A stretch of DNA of 64,000 nucleotides from JAUXJB01 sp965226855. GTDB lineage: Bacteria > Myxococcota_A > UBA9160 > SZUA-336. The notes beneath the pieces were generated by a model. It did not search any database and was not told the origin of the DNA. It saw nothing but the letters and a program-made list of their open reading frames with translations. Shown piece after piece: positions 34,480-43,024 of this stretch. The stretch lies in contig CBDDEE010000025.1 in NCBI GenBank assembly GCA_965226855.1, forward strand, positions 135,646-199,645. The letters run 5' to 3'. The position numbers and the translations under genes are program-made. Numbering within the stretch: the stretch's first letter is position 1; the number at the start of each line of letters is the position of its first letter.

Positions 34480-36014
34480 TGACGGGCTCGCGCTGCGTGA
34501 CGGCTCTCCTCACGGGCTCGCTTCTCGTGTCTGGCGTGGCGGGAGCGCAGGACTTCGAAGCGCGCGGCTTCCGTCTGGTCCCGCCGAGCCCACGCGAGAC
34601 CAGCGCTGAAAACCTGGCCGCCGGGAAGACGCTCTACGGCGAGAACTGCGAGCAGTGCCACGGAGACCAAGGAGACGGCCAGGGAGTGATGGCCGATCTG
34701 CTCGACCCACGCCCGCGCGACTTCAGGCGGGGCGTATACAAGATCCGCCGGACGATGCAGGGCGAGCTGCCGACCGACCGTGACCTGTTTCGGATCGTCG
34801 GCATCGGCATGCCTGGAACCTCCATGCCCGCCTGGCAGGGGATTCTCAGCGACGCGCAGATCTGGCAGGTGGTGGACTACATCAAGAGCTTCAGCGAGGA
34901 CTTCGCGGACTACCCCGCCGAGCAGCAGTTCAGGATCGATGGCTTGCCCGACGCCACGCCGGAGAGCATCGCGCGCGGCACCGAGGTCTACGTGAAGGCG
35001 GAGTGCGCCAAGTGCCACGGCGAGAGCGGGCGCGGGAACGGCCCCTCGGCGTCCGAGCAAGAGGACGAGTGGGAGAACAAGATCTGGCCCGCCGACCTGA
35101 CCCAGCCCTGGGCGCTGCGGGGAGGCAGCACTGCGGAGGACCTCTACCGGACCGTGACCACGGGCGTAAACGGGACGCCCATGCCCTCGTTCTCGGACGC
35201 ATGGACCCACGAGGACCTGGCACACCTGGCGAACTACCTCCACAGCATCGGCCGCGAGCCCATTTGGGGCGAGATCGTGCGGGGCACGAACACCGACTCC
35301 ATTCCCGAGGACCCTTTTGCTCCGGCCTGGGACGCGGTCCCGGCGCTCGACATCCGGCTGGCCGGGCAGGTCATCCAGCGGCCGCGGCTGTTCAACCCCT
35401 CGGTCCAGAGCCTGAACGTCCGGGCCCTGTTCGACGACCGCGAGTTGGCGCTGCTCCTCGTCTGGCACGACCGGTTCGAGGACGGCAACAACGGCAAGCC
35501 CAGCGATCGGGTGTCGGTATTCTTCTCGGCGCGTGAGCTCGAAGAGGGCAAGAAGCCCTATTTTCTGATGGGCGACCGCAAGCGCCCGGTCGACGCGTGG
35601 CAATGGACTGCCGGCGGCGGAACCGAGACTTTCCTCGCCCGCGGTATGGACGCGGTCAGGCCCCGGTCCTCGCCGGTGACCGGACTGGGCGTGTTCCGGG
35701 ACGGGGAGTACCGGGTCGTCCTGCGCCGCAGTCTCGCGGCGAGCCAGGACGACGAGGTCGCGTTCTCGCCCGGCGAGATGATCCCGATCGCCTGGAACGT
35801 GTGGGACGGCGACCGCGATGAACAGGGCAAGCGGCACGCGATCTCGCGCTGGTACTACCTCCTGCTCGAGCCCGAGACGCCGATGACGGCGTACGTCTGG
35901 CCGATCGCCGTGATCTTTCTAGCAGCGCTGGGGGAGCTGATGGGGCTTCGCGTCCTCCGAGCGCGCTGGGCCAACGAGCAGCCGCACGCGCCCCAGGAGG
36001 TCCGAGAGTCGTGA
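34479..36014 (+). CDS. Diheme cytochrome c fused to an ethylbenzene-dehydrogenase-like heme b domain and C-terminal anchor
   Basis: Protein of 511 residues. A signal peptide (about 1-23) is followed by cytochrome c domain one (CEQCH, 57-61; axial Met in TSMPAWQG) and domain two (CAKCH, 176-180; Met in TPMPSFSD). Residues about 285-465 resemble the heme-b-binding gamma subunit of ethylbenzene dehydrogenase and related DMSO-reductase-family enzymes: LLLVWHDRFEDG, PYFLMGDRKRPVDAWQW (M364 a possible axial ligand) and MIPIAWNVWDGD. A single C-terminal helix (about 473-497) anchors it. In those enzymes the domain stands alone, so fusion to a diheme cytochrome would form a three-heme wire toward the bd-like oxidase. 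The ATG shares a base with the previous stop. Confidence 0.78.
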   Translation: MTGSRCVTALLTGSLLVSGVAGAQDFEARGFRLVPPSPRETSAENLAAGKTLYGENCEQCHGDQGDGQGVMADLLDPRPRDFRRGVYKIRRTMQGELPTDRDLFRIVGIGMPGTSMPAWQGILSDAQIWQVVDYIKSFSEDFADYPAEQQFRIDGLPDATPESIARGTEVYVKAECAKCHGESGRGNGPSASEQEDEWENKIWPADLTQPWALRGGSTAEDLYRTVTTGVNGTPMPSFSDAWTHEDLAHLANYLHSIGREPIWGEIVRGTNTDSIPEDPFAPAWDAVPALDIRLAGQVIQRPRLFNPSVQSLNVRALFDDRELALLLVWHDRFEDGNNGKPSDRVSVFFSARELEEGKKPYFLMGDRKRPVDAWQWTAGGGTETFLARGMDAVRPRSSPVTGLGVFRDGEYRVVLRRSLAASQDDEVAFSPGEMIPIAWNVWDGDRDEQGKRHAISRWYYLLLEPETPMTAYVWPIAVIFLAALGELMGLRVLRARWANEQPHAPQEVRES

Positions 36015-36049
36015 GCGTGATACCCCCCACTCCTAACACGGAGGCAACG

Positions 36050-38134
36050 ATGTACAAGAAGATCTATGTGCCCGTCGACAACTCGGCACATTCCAACCGG
36101 GCCATCGAGTCCGCGGTGCGCGTCGGCAAAGCCTTCAGCTCCGAGTTAGTGGGCTGTCATGTCTACGCGGCCAAGATGCACGATTACCGCTTCAAGCAGA
36201 TGGAGTACTCGCTCCCCGAAGAGTACCTGGAGGAGAACGAGCTCGAGCGGCAGCGCAAGATCCACGACAGCCTGATCACCATGGGGCTCGAGCTAATCTC
36301 GGACAGCTACCTCGAGGGCGTGAAGCAGCTCTGCGCAAGAGAGGAGCTGCCCTTCGAAGGCCGCATGATCGACGGGAAGCACCACGTCGAGATCCGTCGC
36401 GATCTGGACGAGTCGGACTGCGACCTGGTCGTCCTGGGAGCGCTGGGACTCGGTCGCCAGCGCGACAGTCAGATCGGCGCGGTCTGCGAGCGCGTGACCC
36501 GTTCCTGCCGCCAGGACGTCTGGGTAGTCAGGCACCTACCCAAGAAGAACGAGCCGGAACGGGACACGATCCTCGTCGGCATCGACGGCAGCCCGCAGTC
36601 GTTCGGCGCGTTGGAGACCGCTCTCGAGCTGGCCCGGGCGTTCGACAAGCGGGTCGAGATCATCGGCGTCTACGACCCCTACCTCCACTACCACGTGTTC
36701 AACGGGCTGGTGGGGACCCTCACCGAGAAGGCGTCGAAGGTGTTCCGCTTCGAGGAGCAGAACCAGCTCCACGAGGAGATCATCGACACCGGCCTCGCTC
36801 AGATCTACCAGTCCCACCTGGAAGTCGCCGAGCAGATGGCCGGCGCGGAGAGCATGGAGGTGCAGAAAACCCTCCTCGACGGCAAGACCTTCCAGAAGAT
36901 TCACGACCACGCGCGCAAGACCAAGCCCTGGCTGCTCGTCCTGGGTCGGATCGGGGTCCACAGCGATCCGGAGGACACGGCCCTCGGGAGCAACTCGGAG
37001 AACCTGCTGCGGCTCTCCGAGTGCGACGTTCTGCTGACCACGCGACTCGCTCGCCCGGAGCTCGACGTCCGCGCGGAGGAGAGCATTCGCTGGACCCGGG
37101 AAGCCGAGGAGCGGATGGAGCGCGTTCCCAAGCTGGTTGTGGGCATTGCGCGCACCGCGATCCTGCGTCTGGCGCTCGAGAAGGGTCACAGCGTTATCAC
37201 CAGCTCGCTCCTGGACGAAGCGATGGCGCGTTTCATGCCCAAGCGGGCCCCGCTGGACAAGCTGGCCGAGGCGGTCGCCATCGGTCGGTCGCAGGAACAG
37301 GCTGTGGCCGTGTGCAAGAGCTGTGGGCTGACAGCCCGCGAGCCCGACCCCGCGCTGTGTAGTGTGTGCGGCGGGACGAGCTTCGAGATCCTGACGGCCG
37401 AAATGGTCGAGAGCCTCGTCAAGAGCGAGGGCGGGGCTACCGACGAGCCCAGCTACGACGGACGGAAGCTCCAGTGGACCGTGGATGCGCGCCGCGCGAT
37501 GCTCGGAATCGAGGAGGCCTATCTGCGGCGGCGCACCAAAGCGCGGATCGAGAAGTCGGCCCGGCTGCGGAGGCGGAAGACCGTGACGCTCGAGTTCGCC
37601 GTGAAGCTGATCGAGGAGGAGACCGGCCTGCCGTTCGGTGCCACGCCGGGGAAGGCGGCGGACGATGCCGAGCCGACGGTCGAGCCGACGGCCGAGCACG
37701 AGGCGGACGGGAAGAGGTTGGTCGCTCGGGACGCTCACAGCACCCCGCTGTTCTCTGAATTCGACTGGACCGAGGACGCGACTGCGCGCATCCAACGCGT
37801 CCCCGCCGGCTTCATGCGCGATCGGACCCAGGCGCGGATCGAAGAGCTGGCCCGGGAGCAGGGAGGTCGGCAGATCGACCTCGAGCGCGTCGAGGCCGGG
37901 ATCGAGCTGGGGCTGCAGATGATGGCCGAGATGGTCGCCGAGAACGACGCCGACTCCGGCGAGGAGCGCGGCGACGAGCGCGCCACCGCAGCGCAATGCC
38001 CCGCGGCGAGCAGGCGCGACTCCGAGGCGCGGAACAGCAACCGGGAGGAGCCGCTGAACGAGGTGAGCAAGATGACCGAGCTGGCGGCCATGCGAATGCT
38101 CCTGACCCAGCAAGAGCGGTCCGGGGAGAAATAG
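36050..38134 (+). CDS. Tandem universal stress protein with three PCP_red-like domains and a zinc ribbon
   Basis: Soluble protein of 694 residues. Two Usp domains (about 1-162, IYVPVDNS; 172-335, ILVGIDGS) keep partial nucleotide loops. Three helical segments follow, at about 347-393, 475-522 and 572-618. Each starts with Trp-Thr, then Ala, a Val/Ile-Pro turn in two of them and a basic helix, as in the PCP_red domain of protochlorophyllide reductase subunit B. A zinc ribbon lies between the first two (CKSC at 422-425, CSVC at 437-440). The start is ATG at 36050 with GGAGG at good spacing; a GTG at 36011 overlaps the previous stop and would add 13 residues. The same domain recurs in two neighbouring proteins, so a shared partner is likely. 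Function unknown. Confidence 0.8.
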   Translation: MYKKIYVPVDNSAHSNRAIESAVRVGKAFSSELVGCHVYAAKMHDYRFKQMEYSLPEEYLEENELERQRKIHDSLITMGLELISDSYLEGVKQLCAREELPFEGRMIDGKHHVEIRRDLDESDCDLVVLGALGLGRQRDSQIGAVCERVTRSCRQDVWVVRHLPKKNEPERDTILVGIDGSPQSFGALETALELARAFDKRVEIIGVYDPYLHYHVFNGLVGTLTEKASKVFRFEEQNQLHEEIIDTGLAQIYQSHLEVAEQMAGAESMEVQKTLLDGKTFQKIHDHARKTKPWLLVLGRIGVHSDPEDTALGSNSENLLRLSECDVLLTTRLARPELDVRAEESIRWTREAEERMERVPKLVVGIARTAILRLALEKGHSVITSSLLDEAMARFMPKRAPLDKLAEAVAIGRSQEQAVAVCKSCGLTAREPDPALCSVCGGTSFEILTAEMVESLVKSEGGATDEPSYDGRKLQWTVDARRAMLGIEEAYLRRRTKARIEKSARLRRRKTVTLEFAVKLIEEETGLPFGATPGKAADDAEPTVEPTAEHEADGKRLVARDAHSTPLFSEFDWTEDATARIQRVPAGFMRDRTQARIEELAREQGGRQIDLERVEAGIELGLQMMAEMVAENDADSGEERGDERATAAQCPAASRRDSEARNSNREEPLNEVSKMTELAAMRMLLTQQERSGEK

Positions 38135-38144
38135 GTCGGGGACC

Positions 38145-39020
38145 ATGCCCGCTTATCGCTTCTGCAGAAGCGACGATATCGCGCTGCTGACCGACGCACT
38201 GAACGCGTGCTATGTCGTTCACTTCCCCGATCAGGACCCGCTGTCCACCGCCGACTTCAAGCGGGAGATCCGCGAGCTCTCCGTCTGGTCCAGCAGCTGC
38301 ATGGTGGCGTCGGCCGACCGAGATCCCATCGGCGTGGTCACCGGCGCGAAGCGGGAACGGGAGACCCTGATCCACCGGATCGGTGTCCGCCCGGACTCTC
38401 TGCGGCGAGGCCACGCCCGGCATCTGCTCGAGTCGCTGAGCCAGAAGCTCGCCGTACTGGGCCCCCCGCGGCTGGTGGCGGAGCTGCCCGATGATCTGCC
38501 GACGGTGCGCAGTCTGTTCGAGGCCGTGGGGTACCAGGCGGAGCAGAGGTTTGCCGACTTCACACTGCCGCAGCCGCTCGCCCCCCCCGCGGCCACGGGC
38601 GGGGTTAGCGCCGCCAGCCTGGACGATCTCCTGCGCTACGAGGCGCTGGATCCGTCCGTGTCCCGCAGCTGGGAGCGCCAGCTTCCGACCCTGCAGAACC
38701 GGAAGGACCAGATCCGGGGGCTGGCCATCGCATCCGACACGAGGGTGGAGGCATGCGTGTTGTACCGCGACCTTCCGCAGTACGGTCGGCGCGAGATCGT
38801 CGGCCTCGGCGGAACGATGGAGCGGGGCGATGGGCGAGCCGACGCCCGGGTCCTGCTGGAGATCGTGGTTCGGGTCGCCTGCCAGGCCGGCTCCTTGGCG
38901 GTGACAATTCCCAGGGTCTCGAGCGACGAGATCTCCTGGGATAGGCTCGAGTCGATGGGCTTCCAGAGGGAGCGGACCTACACCCGCTACGTCGGGATCC
39001 CGGACTCGAACACGCAGTGA
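38145..39020 (+). CDS. GNAT-like acetyltransferase domain protein
   Basis: Protein of 291 residues. The N-terminal half looks like a GNAT fold: an RFCRSDDIALLTDALN start, then IHRIGVRPDSLRRGHARHLL, the RxxGxG/A-type acetyl-CoA loop here being RRGHAR. A second, more diverged half (about 155-285) ends FQRERTYTRYVG and may be a second GNAT-like domain. It lies 10 bp after the Usp/PCP_red gene and 19 bp before the Mrp-type ATPase gene, so it belongs to the same transcription unit. It could acetylate a small molecule or protein of this module; no substrate can be read. Confidence 0.65.
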   Translation: MPAYRFCRSDDIALLTDALNACYVVHFPDQDPLSTADFKREIRELSVWSSSCMVASADRDPIGVVTGAKRERETLIHRIGVRPDSLRRGHARHLLESLSQKLAVLGPPRLVAELPDDLPTVRSLFEAVGYQAEQRFADFTLPQPLAPPAATGGVSAASLDDLLRYEALDPSVSRSWERQLPTLQNRKDQIRGLAIASDTRVEACVLYRDLPQYGRREIVGLGGTMERGDGRADARVLLEIVVRVACQAGSLAVTIPRVSSDEISWDRLESMGFQRERTYTRYVGIPDSNTQ

Positions 39021-39039
39021 TGCTGCCGCGGAGTCAAGC

Positions 39040-39930
39040 GTGAAGAGCTATCACGACATCGCAGGGGACGGAGGGTCCGACATTCTTCAGCAGGTCGCGG
39101 CCCAGCAGGAGAGCATGGTCCGCAGCCTCTCCGGCGTACGAAACCTGCTGGCGGTCGGATCTGGCAAGGGGGGCGTGGGGAAGAGCACGCTCGTCATGCA
39201 GCTCGCTTACGCGCTGCGCGAGCTGGGGAACGCGGTCTCGATCCTGGACGCCGACCTGAACGGCCCCTCGCAGGCCCGGCTCGGAGCCCTGCAAGACCGG
39301 CTGCTGATTCCGGGCGAGAGCGGGGTGCCGGTCCCGACGACGCGGAACGGGATCGGCGTGGTCTCGATGGGCAGCCTCGTCCCCGAGCCGCGCTCCGTCG
39401 AGTTCGAGAGTGTGGCCAGCGGGTCGTCGCACACCTGGCGGGCGACTAGGGAGTTCACGTTCTTGCGGGAGCTCATGGCTTGCATGGACTGGGGGAAGCT
39501 TGACTACCTCCTGGTCGACCTGCCCCCGGGCGCCGAGCGGATCGTGCAGTACGCCGAGCTGCTAGGCCCTGCGACGCTGTTCGTGTTGGTCACGATTCCC
39601 TCGGATCTGGCGACCGGGGTCGTGGCTCGCTCGATCGACGCACTCGAGAAGACACCCAACCGGATCCTGGGCTACGTCGAGAACATGGACGGCTATTACT
39701 GCTCCGACTGCGGGCGGATCAAGCCGCTGTTCCCTGCGCAACCACAGGTGAAGCTCGATCTTCCCTTCCTGGGTAGCGTACCCTTCGACCCCGAGCTGGC
39801 CGCGCTCTGCGATCGGGGCGGCTCCCCCTGCGAAGTGCCCGCGCTAGCGTCCTGGCAGCCCGTGCGGCGGATCGCGGAGGAGGTCTGCCAACGCGTCGCC
39901 GCGCCCATAGTCCCCGAGGAGAAAGCATGA
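39040..39930 (+). CDS. Mrp/NBP35-type P-loop ATPase
   Basis: Cytosolic ATPase of 296 residues in the MinD/Mrp family. The deviant Walker A is SGKGGVGKST (41-50), the ADLNGPSQARLG loop is switch I and VDLPPG is the Walker B/switch II. The CSDC motif (near 217-220) matches the CxxC by which Mrp/ApbC proteins dimerise and bind a [4Fe-4S] cluster for transfer. A role in loading iron-sulfur clusters or another cofactor onto a protein of this module is likely. The start is GTG at 39040; the end overlaps the next gene by 4 bp (ATGA). It differs from housekeeping Mrp in lacking the N-terminal DUF59 domain. Confidence 0.85.
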   Translation: MKSYHDIAGDGGSDILQQVAAQQESMVRSLSGVRNLLAVGSGKGGVGKSTLVMQLAYALRELGNAVSILDADLNGPSQARLGALQDRLLIPGESGVPVPTTRNGIGVVSMGSLVPEPRSVEFESVASGSSHTWRATREFTFLRELMACMDWGKLDYLLVDLPPGAERIVQYAELLGPATLFVLVTIPSDLATGVVARSIDALEKTPNRILGYVENMDGYYCSDCGRIKPLFPAQPQVKLDLPFLGSVPFDPELAALCDRGGSPCEVPALASWQPVRRIAEEVCQRVAAPIVPEEKA

Positions 39931-40343
39931 AGTTCCTCTGCGTGTCGTGCGATCTAGCCATGAAGCTGATCGAGGCCAAGCCGCCCGATCGCGGCTCACT
40001 CACCATCGTGTACCGGTGTCCGAGGTGTGCCCACGAGTTCGCCATGCTGACGAATCCCTACGAGACCCAGGTGGTGGGATCGCTGGGGGTGCAGGTCGGG
40101 CCCGAGGGTGAGGGAGCCGCCAGGTGCCCGTTCCCGGGCGTGATGCAGGAGATGGGCGCAAGCCTGGACGGCTCGAGCGCAGCGTTCGCGTGGACCCCCG
40201 AGGCCACCCTGCGGCTGGCAAACATCCCCGAGTTCGCGCGTCCGATGGCCAAGACGGGGATCGAGAAGTTCGCGAGGGACCGCGGGCTCGCGCAGGTCGA
40301 TGTGGAGGTGCTCGAGCAGGCCAAGGACTTCTTCGGGATGTAG
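39927..40343 (+). CDS. Small zinc-ribbon protein with C-terminal PCP_red-like domain
   Basis: Protein of 138 residues. The N-terminal zinc ribbon has C5/C8 (CVSC) and C31/C34 (CPRC). The C-terminal segment (about 88-134, FAWTPEATLRLANIPEFARP) is PCP_red-like and aligns with the three copies in the 36050-38134 protein. It is translationally coupled to the Mrp-type ATPase and is the last gene of the plus-strand unit. It could be a client or adaptor of that ATPase. No named family recognised for the whole protein. Confidence 0.75.
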   Translation: MKFLCVSCDLAMKLIEAKPPDRGSLTIVYRCPRCAHEFAMLTNPYETQVVGSLGVQVGPEGEGAARCPFPGVMQEMGASLDGSSAAFAWTPEATLRLANIPEFARPMAKTGIEKFARDRGLAQVDVEVLEQAKDFFGM

Positions 40344-40349
40344 AAGGCC

Positions 40350-41585
40350 TCAGTCCGGCTTCGACAGGCGTGGCAGCTTGCCGAACAGCGGGGCCCGGCC
40401 CTCGCCAGCCAGAGCTTCCTTCATCACGTCGGCTGTGATCAGATCGATGCCGTGGCGTTGGGCGTAGGTTTCCAAGCCTCGCCTGACCTTCCCGCGGATG
40501 AAGGCGAGCGGGATGCGCTCCAACCGGGCCTGGGCTTCCGGGCTCCAGCGAACCGCCTCGATCTGCAGCGGTCGTCCGGTCGGCTGGTAGCGGCAAGCCG
40601 GATCTTCTTGCAAATAGTCGCCATGGGCAGCATAGGCCCGACAGCGGCAGCCGCCGCACAGCTCGTTGAACTCGCAGCGCCCGCAGCGTCCCTTGAGCAG
40701 CGAGAGGTCGCGAAGCTCGTGCAAGACGGATGACGTCCGCCAGATCTCGCCAAAGCTCTGGTCACGCACGTTGCCAGCGACGACGGTCATGTAGGGACAC
40801 GGCGTCACGTCGCCTTGTGGCGTGATCCGACAGTACTGGGTGCCAGCCATGCAGCCGCCGCTCTCCAGGCCTCCCACTCCCTTCTCGTAGGCGATCTGCT
40901 TGAACTGCGGCGCACACTTGGAGCGCACCAGCATGGGACGGTACTGATCCTGCCAGTCCACCAGGTTCGAGAGCATGGCTTCCGTACGTTCGGGCGAGAG
41001 ATCGTTCATCTGCTGGCCGCGGCCGGTCTGGACGAGAAAGTAAAGATTGAAGGACCAGGCTCCCTTCTCGCGGGCAAACGCCAGCAGCTGGGGAATCTCG
41101 GCGTAGTTCATGTCCATGACCGTGGTCTGGACGAGGACTTGCAGGCCGTTTGCCCGACAGATCTCCAGTGCTCGTACCGAGTACTCCCAGGCAGCTGGAC
41201 CGCCGCGGAAATGATTGTGTTTCGGTGGCTCGAGCGAATCGATGCTGATGGCAACGCCTTGCACGCCGCATTCGATCATCTTCTCGACGACCTTCTCGGT
41301 GACCAGAACTCCGTTTGTTCCCATCACCACCCAGATGCCCTGATTCGACGCGTAGCGGGCGATGTCGTAGATGTCCCTGCGCAGCAGCGGCTCACCGCCG
41401 GTCAGAATCAGCATTTCGTTGCCGAGGGCCTTCAGCTCGTCGATCAGCCCCAGGCATTCCTCCGTCGTGAGCTCGTTCTCCGCCTTCCGACCGCCCTCCA
41501 TGTAGCAGTGCGGGCAGCGCAGGTTGCACATCCTGGTCAGGTTCCAGGAGATCAAGGAGGGCTTGTAGTCGGCTGGATTGTCCAT
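40350..41585 (-). CDS. Radical SAM/SPASM protein with C-terminal PCP_red-like domain
   Basis: Protein of 411 residues. The radical SAM [4Fe-4S] motif is MCNLRCPHC (C20, C24, C27), followed by LTGGEPLLRRDI. The SPASM region has multiple Cys (CGRCEFNELCGGCRCR plus a later Cys) for an auxiliary cluster. This layout is that of AhbC/AhbD/NirJ heme-pathway enzymes and peptide-modifying relatives. The tail (about 346-392, VRWSPEAQARLERIPLAF) is a PCP_red-like domain as in the convergent genes only 7 bp away. It is 12 bp downstream of hemY, in a hemH-hemY-radical SAM run. A tetrapyrrole-modifying function is plausible; peptide modification is the alternative. Confidence 0.82.
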   Translation of the reverse strand: MDNPADYKPSLISWNLTRMCNLRCPHCYMEGGRKAENELTTEECLGLIDELKALGNEMLILTGGEPLLRRDIYDIARYASNQGIWVVMGTNGVLVTEKVVEKMIECGVQGVAISIDSLEPPKHNHFRGGPAAWEYSVRALEICRANGLQVLVQTTVMDMNYAEIPQLLAFAREKGAWSFNLYFLVQTGRGQQMNDLSPERTEAMLSNLVDWQDQYRPMLVRSKCAPQFKQIAYEKGVGGLESGGCMAGTQYCRITPQGDVTPCPYMTVVAGNVRDQSFGEIWRTSSVLHELRDLSLLKGRCGRCEFNELCGGCRCRAYAAHGDYLQEDPACRYQPTGRPLQIEAVRWSPEAQARLERIPLAFIRGKVRRGLETYAQRHGIDLITADVMKEALAGEGRAPLFGKLPRLSKPD

Positions 41586-41596
41586 CGTGACTCCCC

Positions 41597-43024
41597 CTAC
41601 GCGCCGCCCGCGCAGATCGTCGCAGCGACGGCATCGCCCGACGCCACGCAGTCAGCCAGGCCGTAGGCACCGAGGGCGCTTCCAGCGAGGTAAAGGCCCT
41701 CGTATTTTTCGAGCTCGCGGTTGAGCCTGGCGACGCGTTCGGTGTGTCCGACCTCGAACTGCGGCACGGCTTCTCGAAAGCGAGTCAGGCTGGTTGCGCG
41801 GGGCGAGCCAGTGACGCCAATCAAGCGAGCCAGGTCCCGGTGCGAGCGTTCGACGAGCGTCTCGTCGTCGAGATCGACTGCGACACGATCGAGCGTACCG
41901 CCCTGGAATGTACGCACAACGATGTAGTCGCCCGGCGCGCGAGCGGCGAACTTCTCGCTCGCGTAGGTGGCGGCGAGAATGTGATTCGGCTCCCGCCGTG
42001 GCACGAAGAAGCCGAAGTCGTTCGGAAGCCGCGCCACCTCACCGCGTCGGTACACCAGGTTGACGGTGACACAGGAGGCAAAGCGCAGCTCGGCAAGCGC
42101 GCTCGCCAAGGTCGGGACTGCGGCACTCAGCAGCGCGCTGCAGTTCGGCGCCGGGCAGGCGAGCAGAACGTCGCGCGCCAGCCACATCCCCCGAGCCGTC
42201 TCGATCTGCCAGCCGACTCGGGGCAGCGGCCGAATCTGCTTCGCACCGCAGTCGAGCTCGATCCAGGTCGACGGGATCTGCTCGGACAGACGTTCAACGA
42301 GCGAGCCGAGTCCACGTCCGAGTGTCAGCTGGGCTGGCGAGCTCGAAGCTCGGGAGGTGTCTCGGAGCCCGCGCAACACACTGCCATACTGGCGCTCGAG
42401 CTCCACGAACCGGCCGAGCGTCCGGGCCGCGCTCAGCTCCGTCGCATCGGCGACGAACAACCCCCCCAGCACCGGCTCCGCCACGCGCTCGAAGGCCTCC
42501 CTGCCAAAGCGCCGCACAACAAAGCTCTCTACGCTCTCATCCGCCGCGAGCTCATCGCGCACCTTGACACGAGACTCTCGAAGCATCCGCAGCTTGCCCG
42601 GCCAGCTGAACAGGCCAGACCGCAGCAAGGACAAGCGCTCCGTCGGTGCGATCAAACGCAGGCCTGCAGGCAACGGATGCAAGCGGCGCTCGTGAACCAC
42701 CGAGAAGGCCTCGGAGGATCGGGGCGGAACGAGCGCATCGCCAAGCCCGAGCTCGCGGCACAGCTCGATCGCCGCTGGCTTGGTCGTGACCATTGAATCT
42801 GGACCGGCCTCACACACGCAGTCGCCGCGTTGTTCCACCTCGATTCGGTCGGTTTGGATCGTGCCGCCGAGGCGGTCGCTGGCTTCGAACAGACGTACGG
42901 AAAGCGGTCCGGTCGACTCCTGGTGCGCACGCAGGCGAAACGCAGCCACGAGGCCGGAGATGCCCCCGCCGATAATCGCCACATCCAGATGGGGCCGGTC
43001 GGGGTTTACGCGAGGGGCAGTCAT
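41597..43024 (-). CDS. hemY: Oxygen-dependent protoporphyrinogen oxidase (HemY type)
   Basis: FAD protein of 475 residues that oxidises protoporphyrinogen IX to protoporphyrin IX. The dinucleotide-binding motif is AIIGGGISGLVAAF (Gly at 19-24 region), followed by LFEASDRLGGTIQT. C-terminal YLAGSALGAYGLADCVASG is the second FAD-contact motif. The family block SVESFVVRRFGREAFERVAEPVLGG is present. The ATG shares one base with the hemH stop, so the two last heme b steps are coupled. Membrane-associated in most bacteria. Confidence 0.93.
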   Translation of the reverse strand: MTAPRVNPDRPHLDVAIIGGGISGLVAAFRLRAHQESTGPLSVRLFEASDRLGGTIQTDRIEVEQRGDCVCEAGPDSMVTTKPAAIELCRELGLGDALVPPRSSEAFSVVHERRLHPLPAGLRLIAPTERLSLLRSGLFSWPGKLRMLRESRVKVRDELAADESVESFVVRRFGREAFERVAEPVLGGLFVADATELSAARTLGRFVELERQYGSVLRGLRDTSRASSSPAQLTLGRGLGSLVERLSEQIPSTWIELDCGAKQIRPLPRVGWQIETARGMWLARDVLLACPAPNCSALLSAAVPTLASALAELRFASCVTVNLVYRRGEVARLPNDFGFFVPRREPNHILAATYASEKFAARAPGDYIVVRTFQGGTLDRVAVDLDDETLVERSHRDLARLIGVTGSPRATSLTRFREAVPQFEVGHTERVARLNRELEKYEGLYLAGSALGAYGLADCVASGDAVAATICAGGA

